DNA of 56,873 bases from Myxococcales bacterium (GCA_003151595.1 PLXW01000037.1:1389-58261), one strand, 5' to 3'. Positions 44,040 through 52,322 are shown, numbered from the stretch's first letter. Numbers and translations are program-made. The notes: generated by a model not told the origin, from the sequence alone.

Positions 44040-44182
44040 CTTCGATGCGGATCACTTACAAACTTCGTGCTCGACCTCTCGCGTTCCGCATTCGGGTCGC
44101 GATCCGTGGCCAGACGCAACTCGTGCGCGGGCGCGCAAGACGGGCGCATTGAGGGCGACTGCATTCGCCGCGGGCTCCATCG

Positions 44183-44198
44183 CGGCACGCGATCTGCT
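44183..44198 (+). promoter_or_regulatory. -24/-12 element, leaderless class
   Basis: CGGCACGCGATCTGCT begins 27 bases before ATG 44210, so the predicted start of transcription is about 44209. Confidence 0.65.
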
Positions 44199-44209
44199 CA
44201 CGCGAGAGC

Positions 44210-45937
44210 ATGACCACCGCGCCGACTCCCAGCCTCGAGCCGATGTCGCCCGCTCCCCCCGCGCCGCGGGAAGAGTGGGCGCGTCAGCTCGCGCGTATCG
44301 TCCGCGTGGCCCGGAAGACGCACGCCGTCGGCGACTTCCCGCTGACCGAGGCGTTCGCCGCGGCGCGCGTCGCCGCCTCCCACGGTCTGAACGCGGGGAT
44401 GCTGCACGCATTGCACGCCAGCACCCACCCGGCTCGCGTCGCGATCGTCGACGCGCGACGATCGCTCACCTACGCAGACGCGAACGCGGAGATCAATCAG
44501 CTGGCCAACGCGCTGCGTGCGACGGCCGCCCTCTCCCCGGGAGATGCGATCGCGATCGCGATCGAGAACCGCGCCGAATACCTCGTGGCGTGGTTCGCCG
44601 CGATGCGCCTCGGCGTGCGGGTCGTGCATGCAGGGTCGCACGCGACGGCCGAGGAGCTCCTTCACATGGCACGGCGCAGCGGGGCGCGCGTCTTCATCGC
44701 CTCGGACGCGACGATCGCCGCGGCCCGAGTCGTTCAGGCGCAGTTGCCGGAGCGCGACGTCCGCATCGTGACCTGCTCCCCCCTCGTGCCTCGCGACGGC
44801 GAGCGTTCGTACGAGAGCCTCGTCGAGAACGGCGACACGCGCTTCCCGTCGACGAACGGCGCCCGCGGCGAGAGCGTCGTCTTCACTTCGGGCACGACCG
44901 GCGCTCCGAAGGGCGCCCTTCGCGACTTCTCCGTCTTCGGCCCTCAGGAGCTGGCGCGCATCCTCGATCGGCTTCCCCTCGCGTTCGGCGACCGTCACCT
45001 CGTGGCGGGGCCTCTCCATCACAGCGCACCGCAGATCTTCGCGCTCCTCCACAGCGCGCTCGGAGGGACGCTCTATCTCTCGCCGCGCTTCGACGCCGAA
45101 GCGACGCTGCGTGCGCTCTCCGAACGACGCATCCACAGCGTGTTCCTCGTACCGACGATGCTCCGTCGCATCCTCGATCTCCCCGAAACGGTCCAGCGCG
45201 CAGCGCCGACTCCCGAGCTCCGGGCAGTGATCGTCGGTTCGTCCGAGTTCGGCCACGACCTCCGTCGTGAAGCGATCGCGCGGTTCGGCCCGCGTCACGT
45301 CTTCGACTTCTACGGCGCGACCGAGCTCGGATGGGTGACGCTCGTGCGTGGCGACGAGATGCTCGCGCGACCGGGGACCGTCGGGCGTCCGCTCGCCGGC
45401 CAAGAGGTCCGCATCCTCGACGATCGAGGGACGGCGCTGCCGCCGCGGGTGCCCGGCGTGATCGCCGTGCGCAACGCGCAGACGATGCTCGGGTACGTGC
45501 GCGACGCCCGCGCGACAGAGGACGCTCGGCGCGGCGAGTGGTGCACGGTCGAGGACATCGGTTGGCTCGACGGCGACGGGTACCTCTACTTGTCGGGTCG
45601 CGCGCAGGACATGGTGAAGAGCGGCGGCGTCAACGTGTACCCCGCGGAGGTCGAGCGCGTACTCGCCGAGGACCCGCAGGTCCGGGAGGTCGCCGTCATC
45701 GGCGTCCCCGATCGCGAGTGGGGCGAGCGGCTCGTGGCCGTCGTGGTGCCGAAGAGCGGCGCGTTCGATCCGGCATCGGCAAAGAACCGCGCGCGCGTGC
45801 GCCTCTCCCCTGCCAAGGTTCCGCGCGAGTGGCACGCCATCGAAGAGCTCCCGCGAAACGCGAACGGCAAGGTGCTCAAGGCGCAGCTTCGCGCCATGTT
45901 CGCGCCACCGGCGGCGAGCGCGAATCGCGCCTCGTGA
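44210..45937 (+). CDS. AMP-binding acyl-CoA ligase/synthetase
   Basis: A 575-residue adenylate-forming enzyme. The P-loop VVFTSGTTGAPKGALRDFSV lies near residue 222, FDFYGATELGWVTLVRG near residue 363, and the hinge and catalytic Lys region in RAQDMVKSGGVNVYPAEVER and ELPRNANGKVLKAQL. A 50-residue N-terminal helix precedes the core. It resembles short- to medium-chain or bile-acid/caiC-like CoA ligases. The substrate is unknown and no partner gene is adjacent. It diverges from ric. The start lacks a Shine-Dalgarno sequence but agrees with the promoter spacing. Confidence 0.88.
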   Translation: MTTAPTPSLEPMSPAPPAPREEWARQLARIVRVARKTHAVGDFPLTEAFAAARVAASHGLNAGMLHALHASTHPARVAIVDARRSLTYADANAEINQLANALRATAALSPGDAIAIAIENRAEYLVAWFAAMRLGVRVVHAGSHATAEELLHMARRSGARVFIASDATIAAARVVQAQLPERDVRIVTCSPLVPRDGERSYESLVENGDTRFPSTNGARGESVVFTSGTTGAPKGALRDFSVFGPQELARILDRLPLAFGDRHLVAGPLHHSAPQIFALLHSALGGTLYLSPRFDAEATLRALSERRIHSVFLVPTMLRRILDLPETVQRAAPTPELRAVIVGSSEFGHDLRREAIARFGPRHVFDFYGATELGWVTLVRGDEMLARPGTVGRPLAGQEVRILDDRGTALPPRVPGVIAVRNAQTMLGYVRDARATEDARRGEWCTVEDIGWLDGDGYLYLSGRAQDMVKSGGVNVYPAEVERVLAEDPQVREVAVIGVPDREWGERLVAVVVPKSGAFDPASAKNRARVRLSPAKVPREWHAIEELPRNANGKVLKAQLRAMFAPPAASANRAS

Positions 45938-46050
45938 ACCGCCGCGCGCGAGTCTCCTTCTGAGCCCCCAGATCGACGCGCGGCTTGCGCGTGGCGCATC
46001 GATTGCGCGTCCGGGCCTCGATCGACGTGCGACGCGCGCGTGGCCGACGT

Positions 46051-46066
46051 CGGCGCGCGAATTGCT
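46051..46066 (+). promoter_or_regulatory. -24/-12 element, leaderless class
   Basis: CGGCGCGCGAATTGCT begins 28 bases before GTG 46079. A second match, TGGCGCATCGATTGCG at 45992-46007, lies upstream and has no start codon at the same spacing. Confidence 0.6.
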
Positions 46067-46078
46067 CCAACGCTCGAT

Positions 46079-46453
46079 GTGAGCTCTCGAGGTCCGGCAC
46101 GCGCTCGCCTTTCCGCGTGCATCGCGCTCTCCATGCTCGCGGCTCCGGGCGTGGCGGCGGCAGACGAGTCGACGACGCCTCTGCACACGGGGTCCGTCGC
46201 CACGTTTCGATACACGCGCCCCGTCGCGAAGGACTACCTGCTATCGCTCGCCCACCGCGACGCCGATCCGCGGATAGGCCTCGGTGTCGCTGCGGCAGGA
46301 GCCGCGAGCGGTCTGGTCGTCGGTACGCTCCTCACGGCGAGGATGGGCCGCGAGGTACCCGCGGCGAACGGGACGCTTCGCACGCTGAGCTGGCAGCCCA
46401 TCGTGACGCCCGTGGCCGGCGGCGCCATCGTCGGCGTCGGCGGGTTCATGTGA
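46079..46453 (+). CDS. Small exported protein with C-terminal membrane-like segments
   Basis: A 124-residue protein with a clear signal peptide when begun at GTG 46079 (SSRGPARARLSACIALSMLAAPGVAAADE). The mature part is DESTTPLHTGSVATFRYTRP and then two glycine/alanine-rich hydrophobic stretches (LGVAAAGAASGLVVGTLL; IVTPVAGGAIVGVGGFM) separated by TARMGREVPAANGTLRTLSW. It may be a small outer- or inner-membrane protein. The earlier GTG at 46040 would put 13 extra residues before the signal. No family is recognised. Confidence 0.65.
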   Translation: MSSRGPARARLSACIALSMLAAPGVAAADESTTPLHTGSVATFRYTRPVAKDYLLSLAHRDADPRIGLGVAAAGAASGLVVGTLLTARMGREVPAANGTLRTLSWQPIVTPVAGGAIVGVGGFM

Positions 46454-46468
46454 GCTCGGGCGCGCGAC

Positions 46469-46492
46469 CGGGCGCGTCGAGAAGGACGCCCG
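46469..46492. terminator. Hairpin between convergent genes
   Basis: CGGGCG at 46469-46474 pairs with CGCCCG at 46487-46492. The stem extends inward with one bulged base, between stops at 46453 and 46494. Confidence 0.5.
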
Positions 46493-46493
46493 A

Positions 46494-47420
46494 TCAGGCG
46501 GCGAGCCGCACGCGGTTCCGCCCCTCGGCCTTCGCGCGGTAGAGCGCGGCGTCCGCGCGCGCGAGCCACGCTTCTTTGCTCTCGTCGCCGAGCTCGGCGA
46601 CGCCGGCGCTCAGGGTGAGCACGTCACCGCTCGTACCGCGCGCGCGGGGGAGCGCGAGCCCTTCGACGCGCGCACGCGCGCGGTCCATCGCCAGCGAGGC
46701 TTCCGCGGCGGACTGCTCGGGGAGCAGAATGAGGAACTCTTCGCCGCCGTACCGGTAGACCGAGTCGGTGGATCGCACGCCGGCTTGGAGCGCGCCGGCG
46801 ATCTGCTGGAGCGCAGCATCCCCGGCGAGATGACCATTCACGTCGTTGTACCGCTTGAAGAGATCGACATCGCAGAGCGCCACGCTGTATCGCCGCCCGT
46901 ATCGCCCGGCGTCGGCGACGGCGCGCGCGAGGTCTTCGTCGAGTCGGAGCCGGTTCCCGATCGACGTGAGGGGATCCGTACGCGCGCTTCGGAAGTCGCG
47001 CTCGCTGTCTCGCCGAAGACGCTCATTGAGCTCCGCGAGGTTCATCTGCGTTCGCACGAGCCGAACCGCGGCGAGAAGCCGGACCTCGAGCTCCTCGAGG
47101 ATGATCGGCTTCCGGAGGAACTCGTCCGCCCCTTCCCGGATCGCCTCGTAGAAGCGCTCGTTGTCCTCGAACCCGGTCATCATGATCACGTAAGGCGGCA
47201 CGACTCGGCGCTTCAGCTCCTTGCAGAGCTCGAGCCCGCTGAGGCGGGGCATGAGCCAATCGGTGACCACGATCGCCGTCGGCTCGCGGCCGTACTCCTC
47301 GAGCGCCGTTCGACCGTCCGCTGCGGTTCGACATCCGTACCCGAGCGATCGCACGGCGCTCGCCACCGCCTCGCGCGATGCCGCGTCGTCATCCGCGATG
47401 AGGACTTCGATGGGCGTCAT
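46494..47420 (-). CDS. Response regulator with GGDEF (diguanylate cyclase) output domain
   Basis: A 308-residue protein. The receiver domain has Asp54 (IVVTDWLMPRLSG) as phospho-acceptor, then a short linker, then a GGDEF domain with DPLTSIGNRLRLDEDL and an intact active-site motif YRYGGEEFLIL (GGEEF at residues 225-229). An RSTD motif at 216-219, five residues before GGEEF, matches the product-inhibition I-site RxxD. It is therefore predicted to make c-di-GMP under feedback control. It lies 7 bases after the upstream 90-residue gene and is probably expressed from the -24/-12 element at 47734-47749. Confidence 0.93.
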   Translation of the reverse strand: MTPIEVLIADDDAASREAVASAVRSLGYGCRTAADGRTALEEYGREPTAIVVTDWLMPRLSGLELCKELKRRVVPPYVIMMTGFEDNERFYEAIREGADEFLRKPIILEELEVRLLAAVRLVRTQMNLAELNERLRRDSERDFRSARTDPLTSIGNRLRLDEDLARAVADAGRYGRRYSVALCDVDLFKRYNDVNGHLAGDAALQQIAGALQAGVRSTDSVYRYGGEEFLILLPEQSAAEASLAMDRARARVEGLALPRARGTSGDVLTLSAGVAELGDESKEAWLARADAALYRAKAEGRNRVRLAA

Positions 47421-47427
47421 CGCAGCT

Positions 47428-47700
47428 TCATCGGCTTTCGTCAGCTGTTCCCGCGCCGCTCGACGGAGCCGCCGGACGTGGTGGCTCGGACGCGCGGTCG
47501 CACACCATCCGCTTCAGCCGCGTCAGCTCTTCGTCGACCTGTTGGGAGACCGCGCCTGCGCGAGGATCGACCGCCGGGATCCGCCGAGACTCGTGGATCA
47601 GCGTTCGAACGAACGCGACCTGCGCGCGAACGGGCGTGTCGCGCGCGAACGGGTCTCGAGCGATCTCTTCGAGGTCAGTCAGCGCGGCGGTGTTCGACAT
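47428..47700 (-). CDS. Hypothetical 90-residue protein, first gene of the GGDEF operon
   Basis: A small soluble protein, mainly helical (ALTDLEEIARDPFARDTPVR, QQVDEELTRLKRMVCDRASE) with a Pro/Ala-rich tail. No domain is recognised. Its position directly before a diguanylate cyclase response regulator suggests an accessory role in that pathway, but no motif supports a specific one. The start follows GAGAGGCTCCC. Confidence 0.65.
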   Translation of the reverse strand: MSNTAALTDLEEIARDPFARDTPVRAQVAFVRTLIHESRRIPAVDPRAGAVSQQVDEELTRLKRMVCDRASEPPRPAAPSSGAGTADESR

Positions 47701-47733
47701 GGGAGCCTCTCGCGGGGGATTTCCTTCGACCAC

Positions 47734-47749
47734 AGCAAGGTCGGTTCCA
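47734..47749 (-). promoter_or_regulatory. -24/-12 element, Shine-Dalgarno class
   Basis: Minus-strand TGGAACCGACCTTGCT predicts initiation near 47723 and a 23-base leader before ATG 47700 of the GGDEF operon. Confidence 0.65.
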
Positions 47750-47892
47750 ACTCGAGCGCCGACGAATCGCCGCGATGATCGGTGGAGAATCCCCGACCGG
47801 TGCGCGTTCGCGCAAACCCGTCGTGCCCTCGCTTCGTGGAACGGCGACGCAGGTATCGCGCCGACACGCACATTTTGCACGAGGCCTCGGGC

Positions 47893-48738
47893 TCACGAGA
47901 GCGCGTGGACCTCGGCGAGCTGTCCGTCTTGCCCCAGCGCAGGCTCGAAGGCGGCGGGTGCCGAGAGGTACGAACGGAAGGCGTGCATCGCGTCAGCGAT
48001 GTGCGAGCCGTCGGCGTAGCGATGGTCGATCGTCGCCGTGATCGGGAGCATCGGGCGCACTTCGACGTGCCCGTCGATAGCCACCGGCTTGTCGGCGATC
48101 TCGCCGACGACGATCAGGAGCGGCACGCGGTACATCCACATGAGCGGAGAGAACCCGAACGGGATTCCAAGCATCCCTACGCTCGACACCATCGCGCTTC
48201 CGAAGGGCGAGGCCTCGAGTCCGAGGGGCGCGACGTCCATCGCGAGATCGCTCGCCAGCCACACGCCGAGGCGCAGACTCGCGCGCAAGAGCGGCGACGG
48301 GAGTCGCGCGAGCATTCCCTTGGCGCGAGCCAGCGCGGGGTCGTTCCCTTCGCGCAACGCGCGCCCGCGCACGTCGAGCTCGCTCGCGATCACGACCGCC
48401 GGCTTCTCGTCGGCGTGCTTGACCTTCACGCCCGAGAGATCCCGACCGCCGTCGATCGACGCAATGAAGAACACGTCGATCGCGGGGCGTGGAAACGCGC
48501 GGCCGGCGACGATTCGCACGTTGAGGTCGGGGACCTTGGCGAGCGCGTGCGCGACGGCGCGGCCGGCGAGGTGCGTCGCGGTGACGCGATGCCCGGAGAG
48601 TCGCGCCGCCTGGATGAACGCACGAACCGGCGTCGCATCGAGCTCCAGCGCGCCGTAGATCTGCGGGTCGTTGGGGGCGCGCCACGCCGCCGTCGCGATC
48701 TTGCGCCAGCCGCTCAGAGGTTTTCCGGGGAGTTGCAT
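47893..48738 (-). CDS. 2-oxo acid dehydrogenase acyltransferase catalytic domain without lipoyl domain
   Basis: A 281-residue protein corresponding to the chloramphenicol-acetyltransferase-like catalytic domain of E2 subunits. The active-site motif is intact (DHRYADGSHIADAM, His239 and Asp243), and GKPLSGWRKIATAAWRAPND opens the domain. No lipoyl or peripheral-subunit-binding domain precedes it, and no E1 or E3 gene is nearby. It may act on free acyl-CoA, be an orphan acyltransferase, or work with a separate lipoyl protein. ATG 48738 agrees with the promoter spacing; no Shine-Dalgarno sequence precedes it. Confidence 0.82.
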   Translation of the reverse strand: MQLPGKPLSGWRKIATAAWRAPNDPQIYGALELDATPVRAFIQAARLSGHRVTATHLAGRAVAHALAKVPDLNVRIVAGRAFPRPAIDVFFIASIDGGRDLSGVKVKHADEKPAVVIASELDVRGRALREGNDPALARAKGMLARLPSPLLRASLRLGVWLASDLAMDVAPLGLEASPFGSAMVSSVGMLGIPFGFSPLMWMYRVPLLIVVGEIADKPVAIDGHVEVRPMLPITATIDHRYADGSHIADAMHAFRSYLSAPAAFEPALGQDGQLAEVHALS

Positions 48739-48751
48739 GCTTCGAAACGAA

Positions 48752-48767
48752 CGCACGCTGCGTGCCG
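48752..48767 (-). promoter_or_regulatory. -24/-12 element, leaderless class
   Basis: Minus-strand CGGCACGCAGCGTGCG begins 29 bases before ATG 48738. Confidence 0.55.
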
Positions 48768-48812
48768 TCTCGAGGAAGAGCCGCTCCTCTCTCGTATCTC
48801 GGTGAACGGACC

Positions 48813-48828
48813 TGGAACGCGCATTGCT
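48813..48828 (+). promoter_or_regulatory. -24/-12 element, Shine-Dalgarno class
   Basis: TGGAACGCGCATTGCT matches the sigma-54 consensus at all but one specified position. It predicts initiation near 48839 and a 29-base leader with GAGGAGA before ATG 48868. Confidence 0.75.
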
Positions 48829-48867
48829 CCCGAGCGGCCACAACGGCTCGACACCGAGGAGACCATC

Positions 48868-49545
48868 ATGGACTTTCCGATCAAGAAGACGGACGTGCAG
48901 ATTCAACGCGACGTGATCGACGAGCTGAAGTGGGACACGCGCGTGAGGCGAACGGACGTCGGCGTCGAGGTCACCAGCGGCGTCGTGACGCTCACCGGTG
49001 CGGTCGACAGCTGGACCGCACGGGTCGCGGCGCAAGAGGCGGCGCACCGCGTCTTCGGTGTCCTCGACGTGGCCAACGACATTCAGGTGAAGCTGCAGGG
49101 CTCCTACGAGCGCAGCGACACGGACATCGCGCACGCCGTTCGCCACGCGCTCGAATGGGACGTCCTCGTGCCGGACGATCGAATCCGGACGACCGTGTCC
49201 AATGGGGTCGTGCTGCTCGAAGGCAAGGTGGACTTCTGGAGCGAGTTCGACGACGCCGAGCGCTGCGTACGCAACCTGGCGGGCGTCGTCGAAGTGAGGA
49301 ACCTCCTCACGGTCGAGCCGTCGTCACCCGACGTCGCGCCGCACACGGTGCGGAGCGCGATCGAGCACGCGCTCGAGCGGCACGCCGATCACTCCGCGAA
49401 GCACGTGCACATCGCGATCTCGGGGAGCAAGGTCGTCCTGAGCGGCGAAGTGCACACGTGGGCCGAGCGCAACGCCGTCGTGGGCGCGGTGCGCGGCACG
49501 CCGGGCGTTCAGAGCGTCGACAGCCAGCTCCGCATCCACACCTAG
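48868..49545 (+). CDS. Triple BON-domain protein
   Basis: A 225-residue protein built from three BON domains (residues 8-75, 82-150 and 158-223), each with the pattern VxVxxGxVxLxGxV: VEVTSGVVTLTGAVDSW, TTVSNGVVLLEGKVDFW and IAISGSKVVLSGEVHTW. BON domains bind lipids or membranes and occur in stress proteins such as OsmY. There is no signal peptide, so this copy is cytoplasmic. Cytosolic BON proteins of this length are common next to stress and gluconate genes in myxobacteria. The strong -24/-12 element suggests sigma-54 control. Confidence 0.9.
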   Translation: MDFPIKKTDVQIQRDVIDELKWDTRVRRTDVGVEVTSGVVTLTGAVDSWTARVAAQEAAHRVFGVLDVANDIQVKLQGSYERSDTDIAHAVRHALEWDVLVPDDRIRTTVSNGVVLLEGKVDFWSEFDDAERCVRNLAGVVEVRNLLTVEPSSPDVAPHTVRSAIEHALERHADHSAKHVHIAISGSKVVLSGEVHTWAERNAVVGAVRGTPGVQSVDSQLRIHT

Positions 49546-49551
49546 CGCGAC

Positions 49552-49613
49552 CACGGCGCGAGAACCGCGGCGCCGCGGCAGGGGAAGAGTCACGGCACGA
49601 GAACCGCGGCGCC
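49552..49613. repeat. 23-base direct repeat at the alcohol dehydrogenase 3' end
   Basis: CACGGCGCGAGAACCGCGGC followed by GCC (49552-49574) recurs at 49591-49613 with one difference (G to A at position 7). The second copy contains the last codons of the dehydrogenase gene and all but the first base of its stop complement (TCA, 49590-49592). The first copy lies outside the gene and includes the palindrome CCGCGGCGCCGCGG at 49565-49578. Confidence 0.8.
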
Positions 49614-50573
49614 TTCGAAGGCGCCGGCGCGGAGATCGGCGAGCGCGCGGTTCGCCTGATCGAGCGGATAGCGCGTCGTCTGGGTGACGAGGCCGATCTC
49701 CGGCGCCAGGCGCAGAAACTCGGTCCCGTCTCGCCTCGTGAGGTTCGCGACGGAGACGAGCTGCCGCTCTCCCCAGAGGAGCTCGTACCGAAAGCTCGGG
49801 ATGTCGCTCATGTGAATGCCCGCGCACACGACGCGGCCCCCTTTTCGGACGGCCTTCAACGCCTGCGGCACGAGAGCTCCGATGGGCGCATAGACGATCG
49901 CCGCGTCGAGCAGCGAAGGCGGCAACTCGTCGGAGCCGCCGGCCCACGTCGCGCCGAGTCGCCGCGCGAACGCCTGCGCGGCGACGTCTCCCGCTCGCGT
50001 GAAGGCGAACACGGATCGCCCTTGCCACTTCGCCACTTGAGCCACGAGGTGAGCCGCGGCGCCGAAGCCGTAGAGGCCGAGCGCCTTGCCGTCGCCGGCG
50101 ATGCGAAGCGACCTCCAGCCGATGAGCCCCGCGCAGAGCAGAGGCGCGAGCGCGACGTCGCTCCCCGCGTCACCGAGCGGAAAGGCGTAGCGCGCATCGG
50201 CGATGGCCGCGGTCGCGAACCCTCCGTCGCGCGTGTAGCCGGTGAACTTCGGCGCGTCGCAGAGATTCTCTTCCCCAGCCAGGCAGTAGCGGCACACGCC
50301 GCAGGTGAACCCGAGCCATGGAATTCCGACGCGCTCGCCGATGCGCATGCCCTCGACGCCGACGCCGATGGCGTCGATGCGGCCGACGATCTCGTGACCG
50401 GGGATGATCGGCACCTGCGGATCGGGCAGCTCGCCGTCGACCACGTGGAGATCCGTGCGACACACGCCGCACGCGGCGACGCTCACGCGGATCTCGCCTG
50501 GGCCCGGTCGTCGATCGGCCAGCTCGGCCCGTTCGAGCGGCGCTCCGATCTTGTTCAGAATCATCGCGTGCAT
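49590..50573 (-). CDS. Zinc-dependent alcohol dehydrogenase
   Basis: A 327-residue medium-chain dehydrogenase. The catalytic zinc ligands lie in VAACGVCRTDLHVVDGELP and PGHEIVGRIDAIG, and the four structural-zinc Cys lie in TCGVCRYCLAGEENLCDAP. NAD(P) binds at ALGLYGFGAAAHLVAQVA. It resembles the AdhA/AdhP-like group that oxidises primary alcohols or reduces aldehydes. ATG 50573 follows GGAGGACGCG. It is the third gene of the operon beginning at 52309, 13 bases after the DUF6544 gene. Confidence 0.9.
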   Translation of the reverse strand: MHAMILNKIGAPLERAELADRRPGPGEIRVSVAACGVCRTDLHVVDGELPDPQVPIIPGHEIVGRIDAIGVGVEGMRIGERVGIPWLGFTCGVCRYCLAGEENLCDAPKFTGYTRDGGFATAAIADARYAFPLGDAGSDVALAPLLCAGLIGWRSLRIAGDGKALGLYGFGAAAHLVAQVAKWQGRSVFAFTRAGDVAAQAFARRLGATWAGGSDELPPSLLDAAIVYAPIGALVPQALKAVRKGGRVVCAGIHMSDIPSFRYELLWGERQLVSVANLTRRDGTEFLRLAPEIGLVTQTTRYPLDQANRALADLRAGAFEGAAVLVP

Positions 50574-50586
50574 CGCGTCCTCCGCG

Positions 50587-51699
50587 TCATTGGTCGTGGT
50601 TGGCGGCGCCGTCGTATTCGACGTCCACGACGTCGAATCGCGCGTAGACGAACTCCCCTTCCGGATGTCGCCACGAGGCCTCGCCGTGGCTGGCGAGCTT
50701 GTGCCCGTGATAGTCGCGGTAGTCGCGCAGCGGCGTCGTCCAGCGATAGCTACAAAACTTTTTTCCATCGGCGGACTCGTAGCGGTCGTCGGACGCGAAG
50801 CTGGCGAGCGCGCCGTCGTCGCCGAAGGAGAGGACCGCCGAGATCGTGTTGCCGGCGTTGGTGAAGGTCGCCTTCACGTCGTGCGCGTCGATCTCGATCC
50901 ATCGGATCCGTTCGTCGAGGAGCGTGGCCGGCGCCAGCACGCACATGTCATTGAACATCGTGACGGTCTCGCCGCGATTCATCTCCGGCCCCTTCGCGTC
51001 CACGACCGGCACGAGCGACGCGAGCTTCACGCGCATCGTCGCCGAAGGGCCGACGTAGAGATGCAGCGCTTCGAACGGAACGCCGAGGCGCGACGCTCCC
51101 ATGAGGAACACGCGCTCCGGCTCGTCGAAGAAATTGTACTGCTCGGCCGAGATGCGCATCCAGCCGGCGTCGGGCGCCGGGCGCATCTCGCCGCGGAAGC
51201 GCGCGTGGACGCTGCGAACGCGCGGGTGGCCGACCGCGCCGCTGTACCGGAGGTACCGTTGAACCGGCGGGGGCACGAGGGCGAGATCCTCTTCGGTCAC
51301 GATCCGCGCAGAGCTCGCGCGACGCAGCCCGCGGTCGACCTCGCGCCGGTAGATCGAGGCGAAGCTCGAAGGCGCGAAGCTCAGCAACGCGATGCACGTG
51401 GGGACGAGAACGACGAGGTTCGCGAGCGTGCCGAACCTGGCGTCGCGCCACGCCGTCGCGATGACGAGCTGGGACACGATCAGCGCCAACAGGCTCGCCA
51501 CCGGCCACCATCGAGCGCCACCGATCAAAAGTGCCGCGCTCGCGGTGAGGAGAATCGCCGCAAGCAGCCAGAGGAGCCCCAGCAGAGGCGAGATCGACGA
51601 ATGAATCGACTCCACCTTCGCAGGGGCGAACGCCTTCGTGAACCCGAGGAGGTGGATGAGACCGTGCGCGACGAGGAGCAGCGCGAGCGCCGTTCTCAT
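50587..51699 (-). CDS. DUF6544 family membrane protein
   Basis: A 370-residue protein. Three membrane segments occupy residues 1-20, 33-58 and 70-105 (ALALLLVAHGLIHLLGF; LLGLLWLLAAILLTASAALL; LANLVVLVPTCIALLSF). A soluble domain of about 240 residues follows, with VPPPVQRYLRYSGAVGHPRV and FDEPERVFLMGASRLGVPFE, then FVYARFDVVDVEYD at the end. The VPxPVQRYL signature is characteristic of DUF6544/DUF6920. The function is unknown. It sits 10 bases after the lipoprotein gene and 13 before the dehydrogenase gene, so the three form an operon. Confidence 0.82.
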   Translation of the reverse strand: MRTALALLLVAHGLIHLLGFTKAFAPAKVESIHSSISPLLGLLWLLAAILLTASAALLIGGARWWPVASLLALIVSQLVIATAWRDARFGTLANLVVLVPTCIALLSFAPSSFASIYRREVDRGLRRASSARIVTEEDLALVPPPVQRYLRYSGAVGHPRVRSVHARFRGEMRPAPDAGWMRISAEQYNFFDEPERVFLMGASRLGVPFEALHLYVGPSATMRVKLASLVPVVDAKGPEMNRGETVTMFNDMCVLAPATLLDERIRWIEIDAHDVKATFTNAGNTISAVLSFGDDGALASFASDDRYESADGKKFCSYRWTTPLRDYRDYHGHKLASHGEASWRHPEGEFVYARFDVVDVEYDGAANHDQ

Positions 51700-51709
51700 G
51701 GTCGCGAGC

Positions 51710-52309
51710 TCACCGATGCCCGTGGCCGTGACCGCCGCCATGACCCCCGAGCCGCACGACGACGTGCGGATGCGCGACCCAGCCTCCATGCCATCCGGAT
51801 GGACGCCACGTGTGCCGGACCCACGGCCCGTAGTGATACGGACCCCATCCCCACGGCGAGAGGTACCAAGTCCATCCGGACGCCGGCGTGTAGAGGTACG
51901 TGTACGGAACGCCCTCGGCGTCCATCGTCACAGCGCCCGCCGGGACCCAGATCCAGCCGTTCTCCGAGGTGTAGACCCACTCCCCGTCGGCATACTGCTG
52001 GACCCATTGGGATGCCGGCGGCGATTCATCGGTCCCCGCGCTCGGCGCGTACCGCGGCGCTTGCGAAGGAAGGGGCGGCAGAGGACCCGCCTGCGTTTGA
52101 TTCGCCGCAGCCGCGGCGTCTTGCTGCGGCGGCGGCGCGATCGCCGCGCCGGATGCGGCGGACTCGGATGCGGTAGGCGGCAAAGGAAACTCCGGCGCCA
52201 TCGGCGGCGGAGGAGGTGGAAGCGGCGGAGGCAGCGACTCCATCTCCGGACTGCAAGCCGCGAGGGCGAGTGACCACAGCAAACCGACGCGAACGAAGGG
52301 ACGACTCAT
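51710..52309 (-). CDS. Proline-rich lipoprotein with aromatic W/Y/H repeats
   Basis: A 199-residue lipoprotein (lipobox SLALAACSP). A Pro-rich linker (SLPPPLPPPPPPMAPEFPLP) leads to a Trp/Tyr-rich C-terminal part: WVYTSENGWIWVPAGAVT, TYLYTPASGWTWYLSPWGWG, WVRHTWRPSGWHGG and a Gly/His tail. The repeated GWxW and Y-P motifs resemble the secreted YXWY proteins of myxobacteria, proposed to be structural. It is the first gene of the DUF6544/dehydrogenase operon. Confidence 0.75.
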   Translation of the reverse strand: MSRPFVRVGLLWSLALAACSPEMESLPPPLPPPPPPMAPEFPLPPTASESAASGAAIAPPPQQDAAAAANQTQAGPLPPLPSQAPRYAPSAGTDESPPASQWVQQYADGEWVYTSENGWIWVPAGAVTMDAEGVPYTYLYTPASGWTWYLSPWGWGPYHYGPWVRHTWRPSGWHGGWVAHPHVVVRLGGHGGGHGHGHR

Positions 52310-52322
52310 CCCGTTCCGCGGC

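Noticed and set aside
45992..46007. TGGCGCATCGATTGCG as the promoter of the gene at 46079
   Set aside because: It has a good sequence, but no start codon lies at the leaderless spacing; 46051-46066 fits better. It may be an additional promoter.
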